From Phycisphaerales bacterium (GTDB lineage Bacteria; Planctomycetota; Phycisphaerae; Phycisphaerales; UBA1924): a stretch of 64,000 bases of DNA. The notes under the pieces are model-generated. The model was given only the letters and a program-made list of their open reading frames with translations. It had not been told where the DNA came from and made no database searches. The stretch lies in the NCBI GenBank assembly GCA_028284805.1, contig JANQQZ010000151.1:1-64000 (forward strand). The letters run 5' to 3'. Shown here piece after piece: positions 24,312-32,421 of the stretch (positions within the stretch are counted from its first letter, which is position 1; every line of letters begins with the position of its first letter). Made by a program: the position numbers and the translations under genes.

Positions 24312-25151
24312 CTAGTTCAGGTCGAAGATGTAGAAGATCGCGGTGAAGAGCGTGTCGGCGATGACGATGCTGACCACGCACTGGACCACGGTGGAGGTCG
24401 TGGCCTTGCCCACACCCGCGGCGCCGCCTCTGACCTTCATGCCGTTGGTGCAGGCGATGCCTCCGATGAGCAGGCCGAAGATGCCGGCCTTGATGATGCC
24501 GGTCCAGAAATCCCACCCCTTGACCTGAAAGAGCATGTTGTCCCAGTAGGTCTGGAAGGGGATCTCGAGGACGATCTGGCTGACGAGCATCGCGACGCCG
24601 ATCGCCATGATGTTGGAGATGACCCCGAGGACCAGCATGCTCAGGACGGTCGCGATGACGCGGGGGACGATGAGGAACCGCACCGGGTTGAGCGCGTGTA
24701 CCTCGAGGGCCTCGATCTCCTCGCCAACGACCATGGTGCCGATCTCGGCGGCGATGGCGGCACCCGCGAAGCCCGTGAGCACGATCGCGGCCATCAGCGG
24801 CCCGAGTTCGCGGAGCACGGCGACACCGATGATGTTGGCGACCAGGTCCTTCGACCCGAACTGCTCGAGGGGGGGCGCCATGTTGAGCGCAAGGATCAGA
24901 CCCACGGCTCCCGAGACGAGCGAGACGATGAAGACCGACCGGACGCCCACCCGCAGGATCTGGTTGATGATCGCCGAGCGTCCGATGCGAGCCCGCCCGG
25001 TGAGCGCGCCGAGCACGATGCCCGCCGCCTCCACCACCAGCAGCACCACGCTGCCGATGTGCGTGAGCAGGTCGATCACGGCCCCGCCGATGCGCTCGGC
25101 TGGTGCGAGCACGCTCACGAACCCGCGTCGGCTGGGCCCGGACTCGTTCAT
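24312..25151 (-). CDS. MlaE-like ABC transporter permease
   Basis: A 279-residue permease of the MlaE/YrbE (DUF140) family. Typical stretches are FIVSLVSGAVGLILALNMAPPLEQFG, LRELGPLMAAIVLTGFAGAAIAAEIGTM, EEIEALEVHALNPVRFLIVPRVIA and CTNGMKVRGGAAGVGKATTSTVVQ. In Mla systems it is the membrane core that moves phospholipids with an MlaF ATPase and an MlaD-type MCE protein; neither is visible here. The ATG overlaps the stop of the STAS gene (ATGA). Confidence 0.9.
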   Translation of the reverse strand: MNESGPSRRGFVSVLAPAERIGGAVIDLLTHIGSVVLLVVEAAGIVLGALTGRARIGRSAIINQILRVGVRSVFIVSLVSGAVGLILALNMAPPLEQFGSKDLVANIIGVAVLRELGPLMAAIVLTGFAGAAIAAEIGTMVVGEEIEALEVHALNPVRFLIVPRVIATVLSMLVLGVISNIMAIGVAMLVSQIVLEIPFQTYWDNMLFQVKGWDFWTGIIKAGIFGLLIGGIACTNGMKVRGGAAGVGKATTSTVVQCVVSIVIADTLFTAIFYIFDLN

Positions 25152-25495
25152 GTGTTCATGGCGCCGTCGAGATCCTCGGCGATGGTGAAGACCTGCTCGA
25201 GCCTGGCGATCTCGAAGATCGAGCGGACGCGATCGGTCAGGCTGCAGAGCACGAGGCCGACGCCGGCCTTGCGCGAGATCTGCATCGCCTCGACGAGTGT
25301 GGCAACGCCCGAGCTGTCCATGTAGCTGACACCCGAGAGCTCGATGACGAGTCGGCCCGGCTTGTCGTCGAGCGCGGTCTTCATTGACTCGCGGAGCACG
25401 GGCGAGCGGCTGAGGTCGATGTCGCCCACCGGGAAGAGCACGCAGGCGTCGCCGCGGCGCTCGGAGGTGATCGTGATGTCGGTTGGCTCATCCAT
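25148..25495 (-). CDS. STAS domain protein (anti-sigma antagonist or MlaB-like)
   Basis: A 115-residue single STAS domain: FPVGDIDLSRSPVLRESM, LVIELSGVSYMDSSGVATLVEAM and GLVLCSLTDRVRSIFEIARLE. The DSSG motif holds the serine phosphorylated by RsbW/SpoIIAB-type kinases. It lies between such a kinase gene and an MlaE-type permease. In E. coli the MlaB subunit of the Mla transporter is also a STAS protein, so both readings fit. Overlaps with both neighbours imply translational coupling. Confidence 0.88.
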   Translation of the reverse strand: MDEPTDITITSERRGDACVLFPVGDIDLSRSPVLRESMKTALDDKPGRLVIELSGVSYMDSSGVATLVEAMQISRKAGVGLVLCSLTDRVRSIFEIARLEQVFTIAEDLDGAMNT

Positions 25496-25964
25496 CTTGC
25501 TTGATTGCCTCGGTGTCCTGGAGGTGCTTGACCATCGTCAGCCGCATGCCGACGGGGTCCCGTTGCGAATAGTCCGCGACGTCCATGACCTGCTTGATGA
25601 TGTGCACGCCGAGCCCACCGGGCTTGACGTCTTCGAGATCCCGGCCGCAGATCTTTGCCGGGTCGACATGGCGGGCCTCGTCCTCGATCACGATGCTGAC
25701 CCCCGGGGCTCCGGGGCCCGCCTCGGGCCAGAGCTTGATCCAGATGGGCCGCCCGGGTTCACGCTGGTACCCGTGGTTGATGATGTTGGCGAGCGCCTCG
25801 TCCACGGCGAGCGCGATCTTGCCCGAGCCCACGTCGTCGAAACCGAGACGCCTCGCAATCCCGGATACGAGCTCGCGGGCCCCGGCGAGGTAGGTGGGGT
25901 GGCTCATCAGCCTCAGCTCGATGGCCGGATCGAGTCGTGGTTTGGATGTGCAGGCGTCGGTCAC
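25488..25964 (-). CDS. RsbW/SpoIIAB-like serine kinase (HATPase)
   Basis: A 158-residue HATPase domain protein. The N box is IALAVDEALANIINHGY, the G1 region SIVIEDEARHVDP and the G2 box PGGLGVHIIKQVMD. Proteins of this family phosphorylate a STAS antagonist and bind sigma factors. The STAS partner is encoded directly downstream with an 8-base overlap. No sigma factor gene is next to it, so the target could be distant or could be the transporter. It overlaps the upstream lipoprotein gene by ATGA. Confidence 0.87.
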   Translation of the reverse strand: MTDACTSKPRLDPAIELRLMSHPTYLAGARELVSGIARRLGFDDVGSGKIALAVDEALANIINHGYQREPGRPIWIKLWPEAGPGAPGVSIVIEDEARHVDPAKICGRDLEDVKPGGLGVHIIKQVMDVADYSQRDPVGMRLTMVKHLQDTEAIKQDG

Positions 25965-26317
25965 CGGGCAGCCTCCTCATCGTCCGCCCCCGTCTGGGCG
26001 GACTCGAGCCACTGCGTCCATCGGTCGATCGCCTCGCGTCGCTCGATCTCTCGGGCGTGCGGGTCGTAGCCGCGCGTCTCGCCCGTGATCGACTCCAGGG
26101 CGTCGATCGCGGACAGGCGGACGAGCGTGTCGTCGGAGCTCAGCTGGCGGACCAGATCGGGGAGTGCTGCCTCGTCGCCCGTGGATGCGGCCTGGCGGAT
26201 CGCGAGGTAGCGGTCCTGGGGGACCGCTGAGTCGAAGTCGGGCTTGGCGTTGATCGCGCAGCCGACCATGACTGCACAGCCGAGGACCATCATTGCACCG
26301 CGAGCCGACACGCTCAT
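25961..26317 (-). CDS. Small HEAT-like repeat lipoprotein
   Basis: A 118-residue protein with a short hydrophobic leader ending in the lipobox MVGC, suggesting lipid modification and envelope attachment. The rest forms about one and a half HEAT-like helical pairs (AALPDLVRQLSSDDTLVRLSAIDALESITG) with an acidic C-terminus. It is the first gene of the operon with the RsbW-like kinase, STAS protein and MlaE-like permease. It diverges from guaA over 67 bases. It may be a periplasmic accessory of the transporter; the role is otherwise unknown. Confidence 0.65.
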   Translation of the reverse strand: MSVSARGAMMVLGCAVMVGCAINAKPDFDSAVPQDRYLAIRQAASTGDEAALPDLVRQLSSDDTLVRLSAIDALESITGETRGYDPHAREIERREAIDRWTQWLESAQTGADDEEAAR

Positions 26318-26384
26318 GGGGGCATCCTAAACTCTCCATTCCCTCGGAGGCGGATGCCGCTCCGAAGGAGGCAGGAGCCCGCCG

Positions 26385-27959
26385 ATGACCACCCCGGCCG
26401 CCGACCCGCACACCGAGATCGTGCCCGTGCTGGACTTCGGGTCGCAGACGACCCAGCTGATCGCGCGTCGGCTGCGTGAGGCGGGGGTCTTTAGCCTGAT
26501 CCTGCGCCCGGACACACCGGCCGAAGAGCTGCGCGCGATGAACCCGAGGGGGATTGTGCTCTCGGGCGGGCCGGCGAGCGTGTTCGCGGAGGGAGCCCCG
26601 ACGTGCGACCCGGGCATCCTCGAGCTGGGCGTGCCCGTGCTCGGGATCTGCTACGGCATGCAGTTGGTCAGCAGGCTGCTCGGGGCCTCGATCGACCCGG
26701 CGGATCACCGCGAGTTCGGGCCCGCCGGTCTGGAGATCGCCGACTCGGGCGACCTGCTCGACGCCCTGCCCGAGAGGACGACAGTCTGGATGAGCCACGG
26801 CGATCAGGTCGTCGACCTCGCGGCGGCCAACCTGGAGACCATCGGCTCGACTCTCACTTGCCCGCACGCGGCGGTGCGGACGACCACCGGAAGCGACGTG
26901 CGGTTCTATGGGGTGCAGTTCCACCCCGAGGTGACGCACACGCCGCACGGGGCCGACCTGATCCGCAACTTCGTCTACGAGATCTGTGGGTGCGTGGGCA
27001 CCTGGAAGATGGCCGACTTCGCGGAGAACGAGATCCAGCGGGTGCGCGAGGCGGTCGGCACCAAGCGGGTGATCTGCGGCTTGTCCGGCGGCGTCGATTC
27101 TTCGGTGGTCGCGGCGCTCCTGCACAAGGCAATCGGCGATCAGCTGACCTGCGTGTTCGTGGACAACGGGCTGCTGCGCAAAAACGAGCGAAGGCTCGTC
27201 GAGACCACCTTCCGCGATCACTTTCACATCGATCTGCGTGTGGCCGACGCGGAGGCGGACTTTCTCAGCGACCTCGACGGCATCCACGACCCGCAGGAGA
27301 AGCGTCGACGGATCGGCCACCGGTTCATCGAGGTCTTCAAGCAAGCGGCGGCCGACATCCCAGACGCGACCTTCCTCGCGCAGGGGACGCTTTACCCGGA
27401 CGTGATCGAATCGGGGCACGGGCACGCGGGGCAGAGCGCGAACATCAAGCTGCACCACAACGTGGGCGGGCTGCCCGAAGAACTCGGCTTCGATCTGATC
27501 GAGCCCCTCCGGGAGCTGTTCAAGGATGAGGTCCGCAAGCTGGGCGAGGTCCTGGGCTTGCCCGATCAGCTCATCTGGCGGCATCCGTTCCCGGGCCCCG
27601 GTCTGGCGGTGCGTGTGCTCGGGGAGATCACCAAGCCCAAGCTCGATCTGCTCCGCGAGGCCGACGAGATCCTGCTGGAGGAGATCATCGCGGCGGATCT
27701 CTACCGTCATACGAGCCAGGTGTTCGCGGTGCTGCTGCCCGTGCAGAGCGTGGGCGTGATGGGCGACGGCCGGACGTACGAGAGCGTGGTCGCGGTGCGA
27801 GCGGTTGAGACGCGGGACTTCATGACAGCCGACTGGGCACGGATCCCCTTCGAGGTGCTCGCGAAGATCTCGAGCCGGATCATCAACGAGGTCCGCGGCG
27901 TGAACCGCGTGGTCTACGACATCTCGAGCAAGCCGCCGGCCACGATCGAGTGGGAGTGA
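26385..27959 (+). CDS. guaA: GMP synthase (glutamine-hydrolysing)
   Basis: Converts XMP to GMP in purine synthesis. The class I amidotransferase domain has [17 protein letters not shown], nucleophile elbow GICYGMQL, and [10 protein letters not shown]. The ATP pyrophosphatase domain has the P-loop [26 protein letters not shown] and [12 protein letters not shown]. The dimerisation domain contains [16 protein letters not shown], and the protein ends PPATIEWE, the standard GuaA terminus. Length (524 aa) matches the family. Start ATG 26385 follows AAGGAGGCAGGAG upstream. Confidence 0.97.
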   Translation: MTTPAADPHTEIVPVLDFGSQTTQLIARRLREAGVFSLILRPDTPAEELRAMNPRGIVLSGGPASVFAEGAPTCDPGILELGVPVLGICYGMQLVSRLLGASIDPADHREFGPAGLEIADSGDLLDALPERTTVWMSHGDQVVDLAAANLETIGSTLTCPHAAVRTTTGSDVRFYGVQFHPEVTHTPHGADLIRNFVYEICGCVGTWKMADFAENEIQRVREAVGTKRVICGLSGGVDSSVVAALLHKAIGDQLTCVFVDNGLLRKNERRLVETTFRDHFHIDLRVADAEADFLSDLDGIHDPQEKRRRIGHRFIEVFKQAAADIPDATFLAQGTLYPDVIESGHGHAGQSANIKLHHNVGGLPEELGFDLIEPLRELFKDEVRKLGEVLGLPDQLIWRHPFPGPGLAVRVLGEITKPKLDLLREADEILLEEIIAADLYRHTSQVFAVLLPVQSVGVMGDGRTYESVVAVRAVETRDFMTADWARIPFEVLAKISSRIINEVRGVNRVVYDISSKPPATIEWE

Positions 27960-28059
27960 TCACAGTGCTGGCTCATATCTGAGTTAGTTTTGCTTTTTTC
28001 GTACATCTATTACTTTAACTCGGTAGTCTCTGTAGGCACTGTTCCACAAGGAGACGCCC

Positions 28060-28812
28060 ATGTTCCGAATTTGCATTGCGATCACTCTCGCGATTGGTCT
28101 CGGCGGCTGTGTTTCCCAAGCGGAGTACGAAGCAGCAAAGAAACAACGAAACGATGCCCGGGCGGAACTCGCAGAACTTGAGAAGGCCATCCCAGAACTG
28201 GAGCGGAATGCTGCAGATCTTGCTACCGTCCGCGCACAACTCACATCGGATCGAGAGAAGCTCAACGACTTCATTCAGATGGCATCGATAGAGTTGACAA
28301 AGTCCCACAGCTTTGTACTACGCTTTTTCGGCGAGGTTCTGAATGTAGCAAGTGCGTACGCCGTGGCTGTCGACGATGCACTCGCTGAAGCTAATACAAC
28401 GAAGGCACAAATTGAGGCAACACTTGAGCGCGCGAGGGAATCTGTCCAAACATCGAAGGACCAGATCCAGCAGGCAAATGACGCGATTGCTCGCATCGAA
28501 GCACAGCGCACCTCATTGTTCAACTCACTCCTGAACATCGCAGCACCCATCGCATCAACGGTCCCTGGCGGGGGAGCTGTCATCGGGCTGCTGGGCACTA
28601 TCGCGGGCGCTGGTGGGCTTGGAATGTTTGGCATCAAGGCGAGAGAATCCAACCACCGCAAGAAAATCATCCAAGCGACGGAGGAGTACAACCTGATCAG
28701 TGATGACCCATCGCTTGAACCGCAGAAAGAGAAGGCACGGCTCAGTCTCGGTGGACCCGCCTACGCCGAACTTAAGAAGATCACACGCGGGATCGGCAAG
28801 AAAAAGGCGTAG
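28060..28812 (+). CDS. Coiled-coil lipoprotein with glycine-rich hydrophobic segment
   Basis: A 250-residue protein with AAGGAG before ATG 28060 and a signal ending LGGC, a good lipobox. Residues about 20-160 are coiled coil with two blocks (RAELAELEKAIPELER and KAQIEATLERARESVQTSKDQI). A Gly-rich hydrophobic stretch (AAPIASTVPGGGAVIGLLGTIAG) follows near 165-190, then a basic C-terminus ending GIGKKKA. Base composition is visibly AT-richer than the flanking genes, and the upstream gap is AT-rich too, so recent acquisition is possible. No family is recognised. Confidence 0.6.
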   Translation: MFRICIAITLAIGLGGCVSQAEYEAAKKQRNDARAELAELEKAIPELERNAADLATVRAQLTSDREKLNDFIQMASIELTKSHSFVLRFFGEVLNVASAYAVAVDDALAEANTTKAQIEATLERARESVQTSKDQIQQANDAIARIEAQRTSLFNSLLNIAAPIASTVPGGGAVIGLLGTIAGAGGLGMFGIKARESNHRKKIIQATEEYNLISDDPSLEPQKEKARLSLGGPAYAELKKITRGIGKKKA

Positions 28813-28870
28813 CACAGCTTGGTGTGTTGCACCGGCGACAGAGATCAGCGACCGCGGTGAAAGCTCACGC

Positions 28871-30022
28871 TTACCCGAGCAACACGAAGTCACTGGGCAA
28901 ATGACAGCCGATGTAGAGGTCGAGCGTGCCGTCGTGATTGAGGTCGAGCAGTTCGACGTCGATGCCGATGCCCTGGATGTCGCTCGGGATGAACGATTCC
29001 GAGGCCTCGGTGAAGTTGCCTTCGCCGTCGTTGATCAGGACACTCGCGGGGCGGCTGAGCCCACCGGCGATGCGTGCGGTGATGAGGTCAAGGTCGCCGT
29101 CGCCGTCGATGTCGGCGAAGTCGGCATCGAGCGAGAACTCGTTGACGAACGGGATGCGCGAGACGGACTCGTCGGCGAAGACGCCGGTGCCGTCGTTTAC
29201 AAGGATCTTGTCGCCCGGGGGGAAGTTCGACCAGCCGACATTGGCGAAGACGAGATCGAGGTCGCCGTCGCCATCAATATCTCCCAGGTCCGCCTCCCGG
29301 GTTTCTTCTGCAACGCGCATGCCTATGGCGGCCTCGGTGTTGTCGGTGAAGACGCCCTCGCCGTTGTTGACCAGGACGCGGTTGTTCTTCTCGTTGGCGA
29401 TGATGAGGTCGGGATCGCCGTCACCGTCGATGTCCCCCACTTCGATGTCCTGGGTCGTGCCGTTGAGCTGGGGCAGGGCATCGGGGTCGTAGGTGAAGTT
29501 CGCACTGCCGTCGTTGCGGCAGAGCAGGTTGACGCCGTTGTTCCCGAAGATCAGGTCTGCATCACCATCGGCGTCGGCGTCGAAGGCGACGACGGCGTTC
29601 GACGTGCCCGTCACGGGCAGACGGTCGGTGGCGTCGGTGAAGCGGCCCTTACCGTCGTTGAGGTAGAGCTCGTTGGTCATGTCGTCCTCAGAGGCGAAGA
29701 CGAGATCGAGGTCGCCGTCGCTGTCGAGGTCGGCGATGGCGATGTCCTCGGAATCGCGGGTGAATCGCTGCGGCAGCGCGTCGGGGTCGTAGACGTAGCG
29801 ATCGTCTCGCCAGAACAGGACGGCGTTCTGCCCGAACTCGACCGCGAGGACGAGGTCCGCGAAGCCGTCGCCGTCGAGGTCGGCGGCTTCCATATCCATG
29901 GTCTTGCCGTTTGTGACCGCGAGCGGGAGGAGCTGCGCGGAGGCATCGGTCAGGGTTTCTTCGATCGGTGCACCGGTGGCGCGACCTGCCGCGAGAGCGG
30001 CGAGAAGAGCGAGCGTTGTCAT
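28871..30022 (-). CDS. Secreted FG-GAP/VCBS repeat protein
   Basis: A 383-residue exported protein. ATG 30022 follows GAGGGGAACC, and the leader MTTLALLAALAAGRATGA is a signal peptide. The mature part is a run of six or seven FG-GAP/VCBS repeats, each with a calcium loop such as ADLDGDGFADLVLA, ADLDSDGDLDLVFA, GDIDGDGDPDLIIA, GDIDGDGDLDLVFA, ADIDGDGDLDLITA and LDLNHDGTLDLYIG. The whole probably forms one beta-propeller. Such proteins bind ligands or act in adhesion. The ORF continues upstream but overlaps yjbQ antisense and is not credible there. Confidence 0.85.
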   Translation of the reverse strand: MTTLALLAALAAGRATGAPIEETLTDASAQLLPLAVTNGKTMDMEAADLDGDGFADLVLAVEFGQNAVLFWRDDRYVYDPDALPQRFTRDSEDIAIADLDSDGDLDLVFASEDDMTNELYLNDGKGRFTDATDRLPVTGTSNAVVAFDADADGDADLIFGNNGVNLLCRNDGSANFTYDPDALPQLNGTTQDIEVGDIDGDGDPDLIIANEKNNRVLVNNGEGVFTDNTEAAIGMRVAEETREADLGDIDGDGDLDLVFANVGWSNFPPGDKILVNDGTGVFADESVSRIPFVNEFSLDADFADIDGDGDLDLITARIAGGLSRPASVLINDGEGNFTEASESFIPSDIQGIGIDVELLDLNHDGTLDLYIGCHLPSDFVLLG

Positions 30023-30109
30023 GGTGGTTCCCCTCGCCCGCGGCGGCGTGCCGCGAGTCCGGGCGGGTGTATCCCGGTTGCACCGGCGCGGTTGCGGTAT
30101 GGTGCGGGC

Positions 30110-30520
30110 ATGACCGAAGAGATTGTCGTCGAGACACCTGGACGTGGGCTGCATGAGATCACCGATCGCGTCGGTGACGTCGTGCAGGCCTCGGGTGTGA
30201 GCGGAGGGCTGTGCACCGTGTTCGTCAGGCACACCTCCGCGAGCCTGCTGATCCAGGAGAACGCCGACCCGTCGGCCCGATCGGACCTGGAGCGTTGGCT
30301 GGACCGGTTCGTGCCCGACGGCACCGGATGGGATCACACGCACGAGGGGCCCGATGACATGCCCAGCCATATCCGCGCGGCGGTCACCGCGACCAGCCTT
30401 TCGATCCCCGTGACCGACGGGCGGCTCGGGCTGGGCACCTGGCAGGGCGTGTATCTGTGGGAGCATCGGCACAGGGCACACGCTCGGCGGGTGCTTGTGC
30501 ATTTGATGGGCGACGCGTGA
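30110..30520 (+). CDS. yjbQ: YjbQ family protein (UPF0047)
   Basis: A 136-residue protein. Family signatures are FVRHTSASLLIQENADP, HTHEGPDDMPSHIRAAVTATSLSIPVTDGRLGLGTWQGVYLWEHR in pieces across residues 78-122, and the closing HARRVLVHLMG. Conserved His and Glu residues form a metal-like pocket; weak thiamine-phosphate synthase activity has been reported in the family. Start ATG 30110 is in a divergent arrangement with the FG-GAP gene. The stop overlaps the next gene's GTG start (GTGA). Confidence 0.9.
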   Translation: MTEEIVVETPGRGLHEITDRVGDVVQASGVSGGLCTVFVRHTSASLLIQENADPSARSDLERWLDRFVPDGTGWDHTHEGPDDMPSHIRAAVTATSLSIPVTDGRLGLGTWQGVYLWEHRHRAHARRVLVHLMGDA

Positions 30521-31119
30521 GCGGTGTCCGGGCCAGAGTCCGCTCGGTGGACGCTGCGCTCGAACGCGGCCGGCGGGTGTACCTGCGTCTGGCGTCACGC
30601 GGCGATCGGCGCGACTGGTGCGATCTGCGCGATTCGAGCTTGGAGCACACGCGGCCTTGGGAGCCCGCGCTGAGCACGGACGCGACATCGTCCGAGCGGT
30701 TTGATCGGTTGCTCGCGACGCAGGACACAGGCGACAGTCTGAGGATGCTGCTGTGCCGACGCTCCGACGAGGCGATCGTGGGCATGATCAATCTGGGCCA
30801 GATCGTGATGGACCCGCTGTGCAGTGCATATCTCGGGTACTGGACCGGGGTTGACTACCTGCGTCGTGGGTACGCGACCGACGGCGTGCGTCTCGCGCTC
30901 CGGCACGCGTTCGGGAACGTCGGGCTGCATCGCGTCGAAGCGAACATCCGCCCCGAGAACGATCCCTCCCTGGCGCTCGCCCGGCGTGTCGGCTTTCGCG
31001 AGGAGGGCTACAGCCCTCGGTACCTCCAGATCGCTGGCAAGTGGGCGGACCACGTCCGGTTTGCGATGACCGTTGAAGACTGGAAGGCGAGACGATCAGG
31101 GACAGGGCCTCGCCAATGA
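30517..31119 (+). CDS. GNAT acetyltransferase, RimJ-like
   Basis: A 200-residue GNAT protein from GTG 30517, whose GTGA overlaps the yjbQ stop. It shows the RimJ/RimL pattern: RRVYLRLASRGDRRDW, SLEHTRPWEP, AYLGYWTGVDYLRRGYATDGVRLALRHAF (acetyl-CoA loop RRGYAT), LHRVEANIRPENDPSLALARRVGFREEGYSPRYLQI and WADHVRFAMTVEDW. The family acetylates protein N-termini, notably of ribosomal proteins, but substrates vary. It is co-transcribed with yjbQ. Confidence 0.88.
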   Translation: MSGVRARVRSVDAALERGRRVYLRLASRGDRRDWCDLRDSSLEHTRPWEPALSTDATSSERFDRLLATQDTGDSLRMLLCRRSDEAIVGMINLGQIVMDPLCSAYLGYWTGVDYLRRGYATDGVRLALRHAFGNVGLHRVEANIRPENDPSLALARRVGFREEGYSPRYLQIAGKWADHVRFAMTVEDWKARRSGTGPRQ

Positions 31120-31170
31120 ATGTGGGGGCAGAAACCGGCCGATACAGTGTCGACGGAAGGGACTGCGACG

Positions 31171-32421
31171 ATGCCGGAATCGAATGAAGCTCATCTGCTG
31201 CTCCGCAAGGGCCTTGTGGGGCTGATGCTCGCCGGTGCCCTCGCCCTGCTCTTGGCGACATCCATCTTTGGTGTCGGACGGAGCGGTTCACTCGGCAGCC
31301 ACGACTTCATGTACTTCACGAGTTCGGGCGAGGCGTGGATGCAGGGCGACTCGCCGTACGTGGTCGAGGAGTTGAACATCGCGGCGGTCCGGTACTACGA
31401 AGGCACGCCGCTCGAGGAGACGGTGGGCTTCGAGTTCCCGCTCTTCTATCCCCCCCAGTTCTTCCCGATCGCAGGGCTTGCCGGGGCGCTGCCGTACGAT
31501 GCATCGCGGTACGGCGTCGCGGGGCTGACGATCGTGGCGATCCTGGGGCTGGGCCTCGTGTGTCGGTGGTGCTACCGGACCGGGGGCGGCGCGACCGGAA
31601 CGCTTGTGGGTGCCGCGGCGTTGGGTTTCGCGGTCGCGCAAGCGATCGGGAACCCGTTCGGATCGCACAACATCTGGATGGGCCAGACCTCGGCGTTGGC
31701 AGCGTCGCTCATGCTGCTCGGCTGGGTTCTGTGCTGCCGCGGGTGGGCGTGGTTCGGCGCCGCGGTGATCGCGCTTGGGTGCTTCAAGCCCACGATCGGG
31801 GTCGTGCTTGTGCCGCTGGCGGTGCTGCGTTGGCCCAAGCAGACGCTGATCGTGATGCCCATCGTGGGCCTCGCGACCGCGGCGTATCCGCTTCTGACGC
31901 AGGGGCCCATCGAGCACACCCGCGAGTGGCTCGGCGCACTCGGGATGCACTCAGAGCACCCCGCCAACAACGCGGACTTCCGGCACTTCTTCGGTGTGCA
32001 GAGCCTGGTGCGGTCGCTCGGGATCGCTGCGCCGAGCCTGTGGCCCCTGGCGGCGATCGCGGGTGTGGCGTTGCTGATTCTGCGCAACCGTCTCAGCGAT
32101 GCGGAACAGGCCGCGTTCGCGGTCGCGATCCCACTGATGTTGTACAAGGCGCACGACTACGACCTGATCGTGCTCGCACCTGTCATCGCGCTGCTGGCGG
32201 CGCGGTCGAGCCGGTGGCTGCCCGGGCTCGTGCTGCTGGGACTGGGCACGGTGATTCTGTTCGTGCCGCTGCGCCTGGTGCAATCGGTCGAGGGGCCCGC
32301 GGTGGTCGAGCGCTACCGCGAGATCGTGGCCGTGCTAGTGGTGCTGGTCGCGATCGTTACAACGCTGTGTCGCCCGGCTCGGGAGCAGGCTTCTTCGTCG
32401 CGCCCGGATGACGCTTCTTGA
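31171..32421 (+). CDS. Polytopic GT87/DUF2029-like membrane protein
   Basis: A 416-residue protein from ATG 31171, with GGAAGGGA upstream. About ten hydrophobic segments are visible. The first extracytoplasmic loop has SHDFMYFTSSGEAWMQGDSPY, where the Asp is in the place used by GT-C glycosyltransferases. FEFPLFYPPQFF and GQTSALAASLMLLGWVL are typical of the GT87 (DUF2029) family, which transfers mannose or arabinose from polyprenyl phosphate. Its 3' end overlaps the convergent GT2-GtrA gene by 65 bases; that neighbour could make the polyprenyl-linked donor. Confidence 0.72.
   Translation: MPESNEAHLLLRKGLVGLMLAGALALLLATSIFGVGRSGSLGSHDFMYFTSSGEAWMQGDSPYVVEELNIAAVRYYEGTPLEETVGFEFPLFYPPQFFPIAGLAGALPYDASRYGVAGLTIVAILGLGLVCRWCYRTGGGATGTLVGAAALGFAVAQAIGNPFGSHNIWMGQTSALAASLMLLGWVLCCRGWAWFGAAVIALGCFKPTIGVVLVPLAVLRWPKQTLIVMPIVGLATAAYPLLTQGPIEHTREWLGALGMHSEHPANNADFRHFFGVQSLVRSLGIAAPSLWPLAAIAGVALLILRNRLSDAEQAAFAVAIPLMLYKAHDYDLIVLAPVIALLAARSSRWLPGLVLLGLGTVILFVPLRLVQSVEGPAVVERYREIVAVLVVLVAIVTTLCRPAREQASSSRPDDAS

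Noticed and set aside
28700-30109. Long plus-strand frame opposite the FG-GAP gene
   Set aside because: Its Val/Glu/Asp-rich repeats are the complement of the FG-GAP calcium loops; only the part from 30110 (yjbQ) is a gene.
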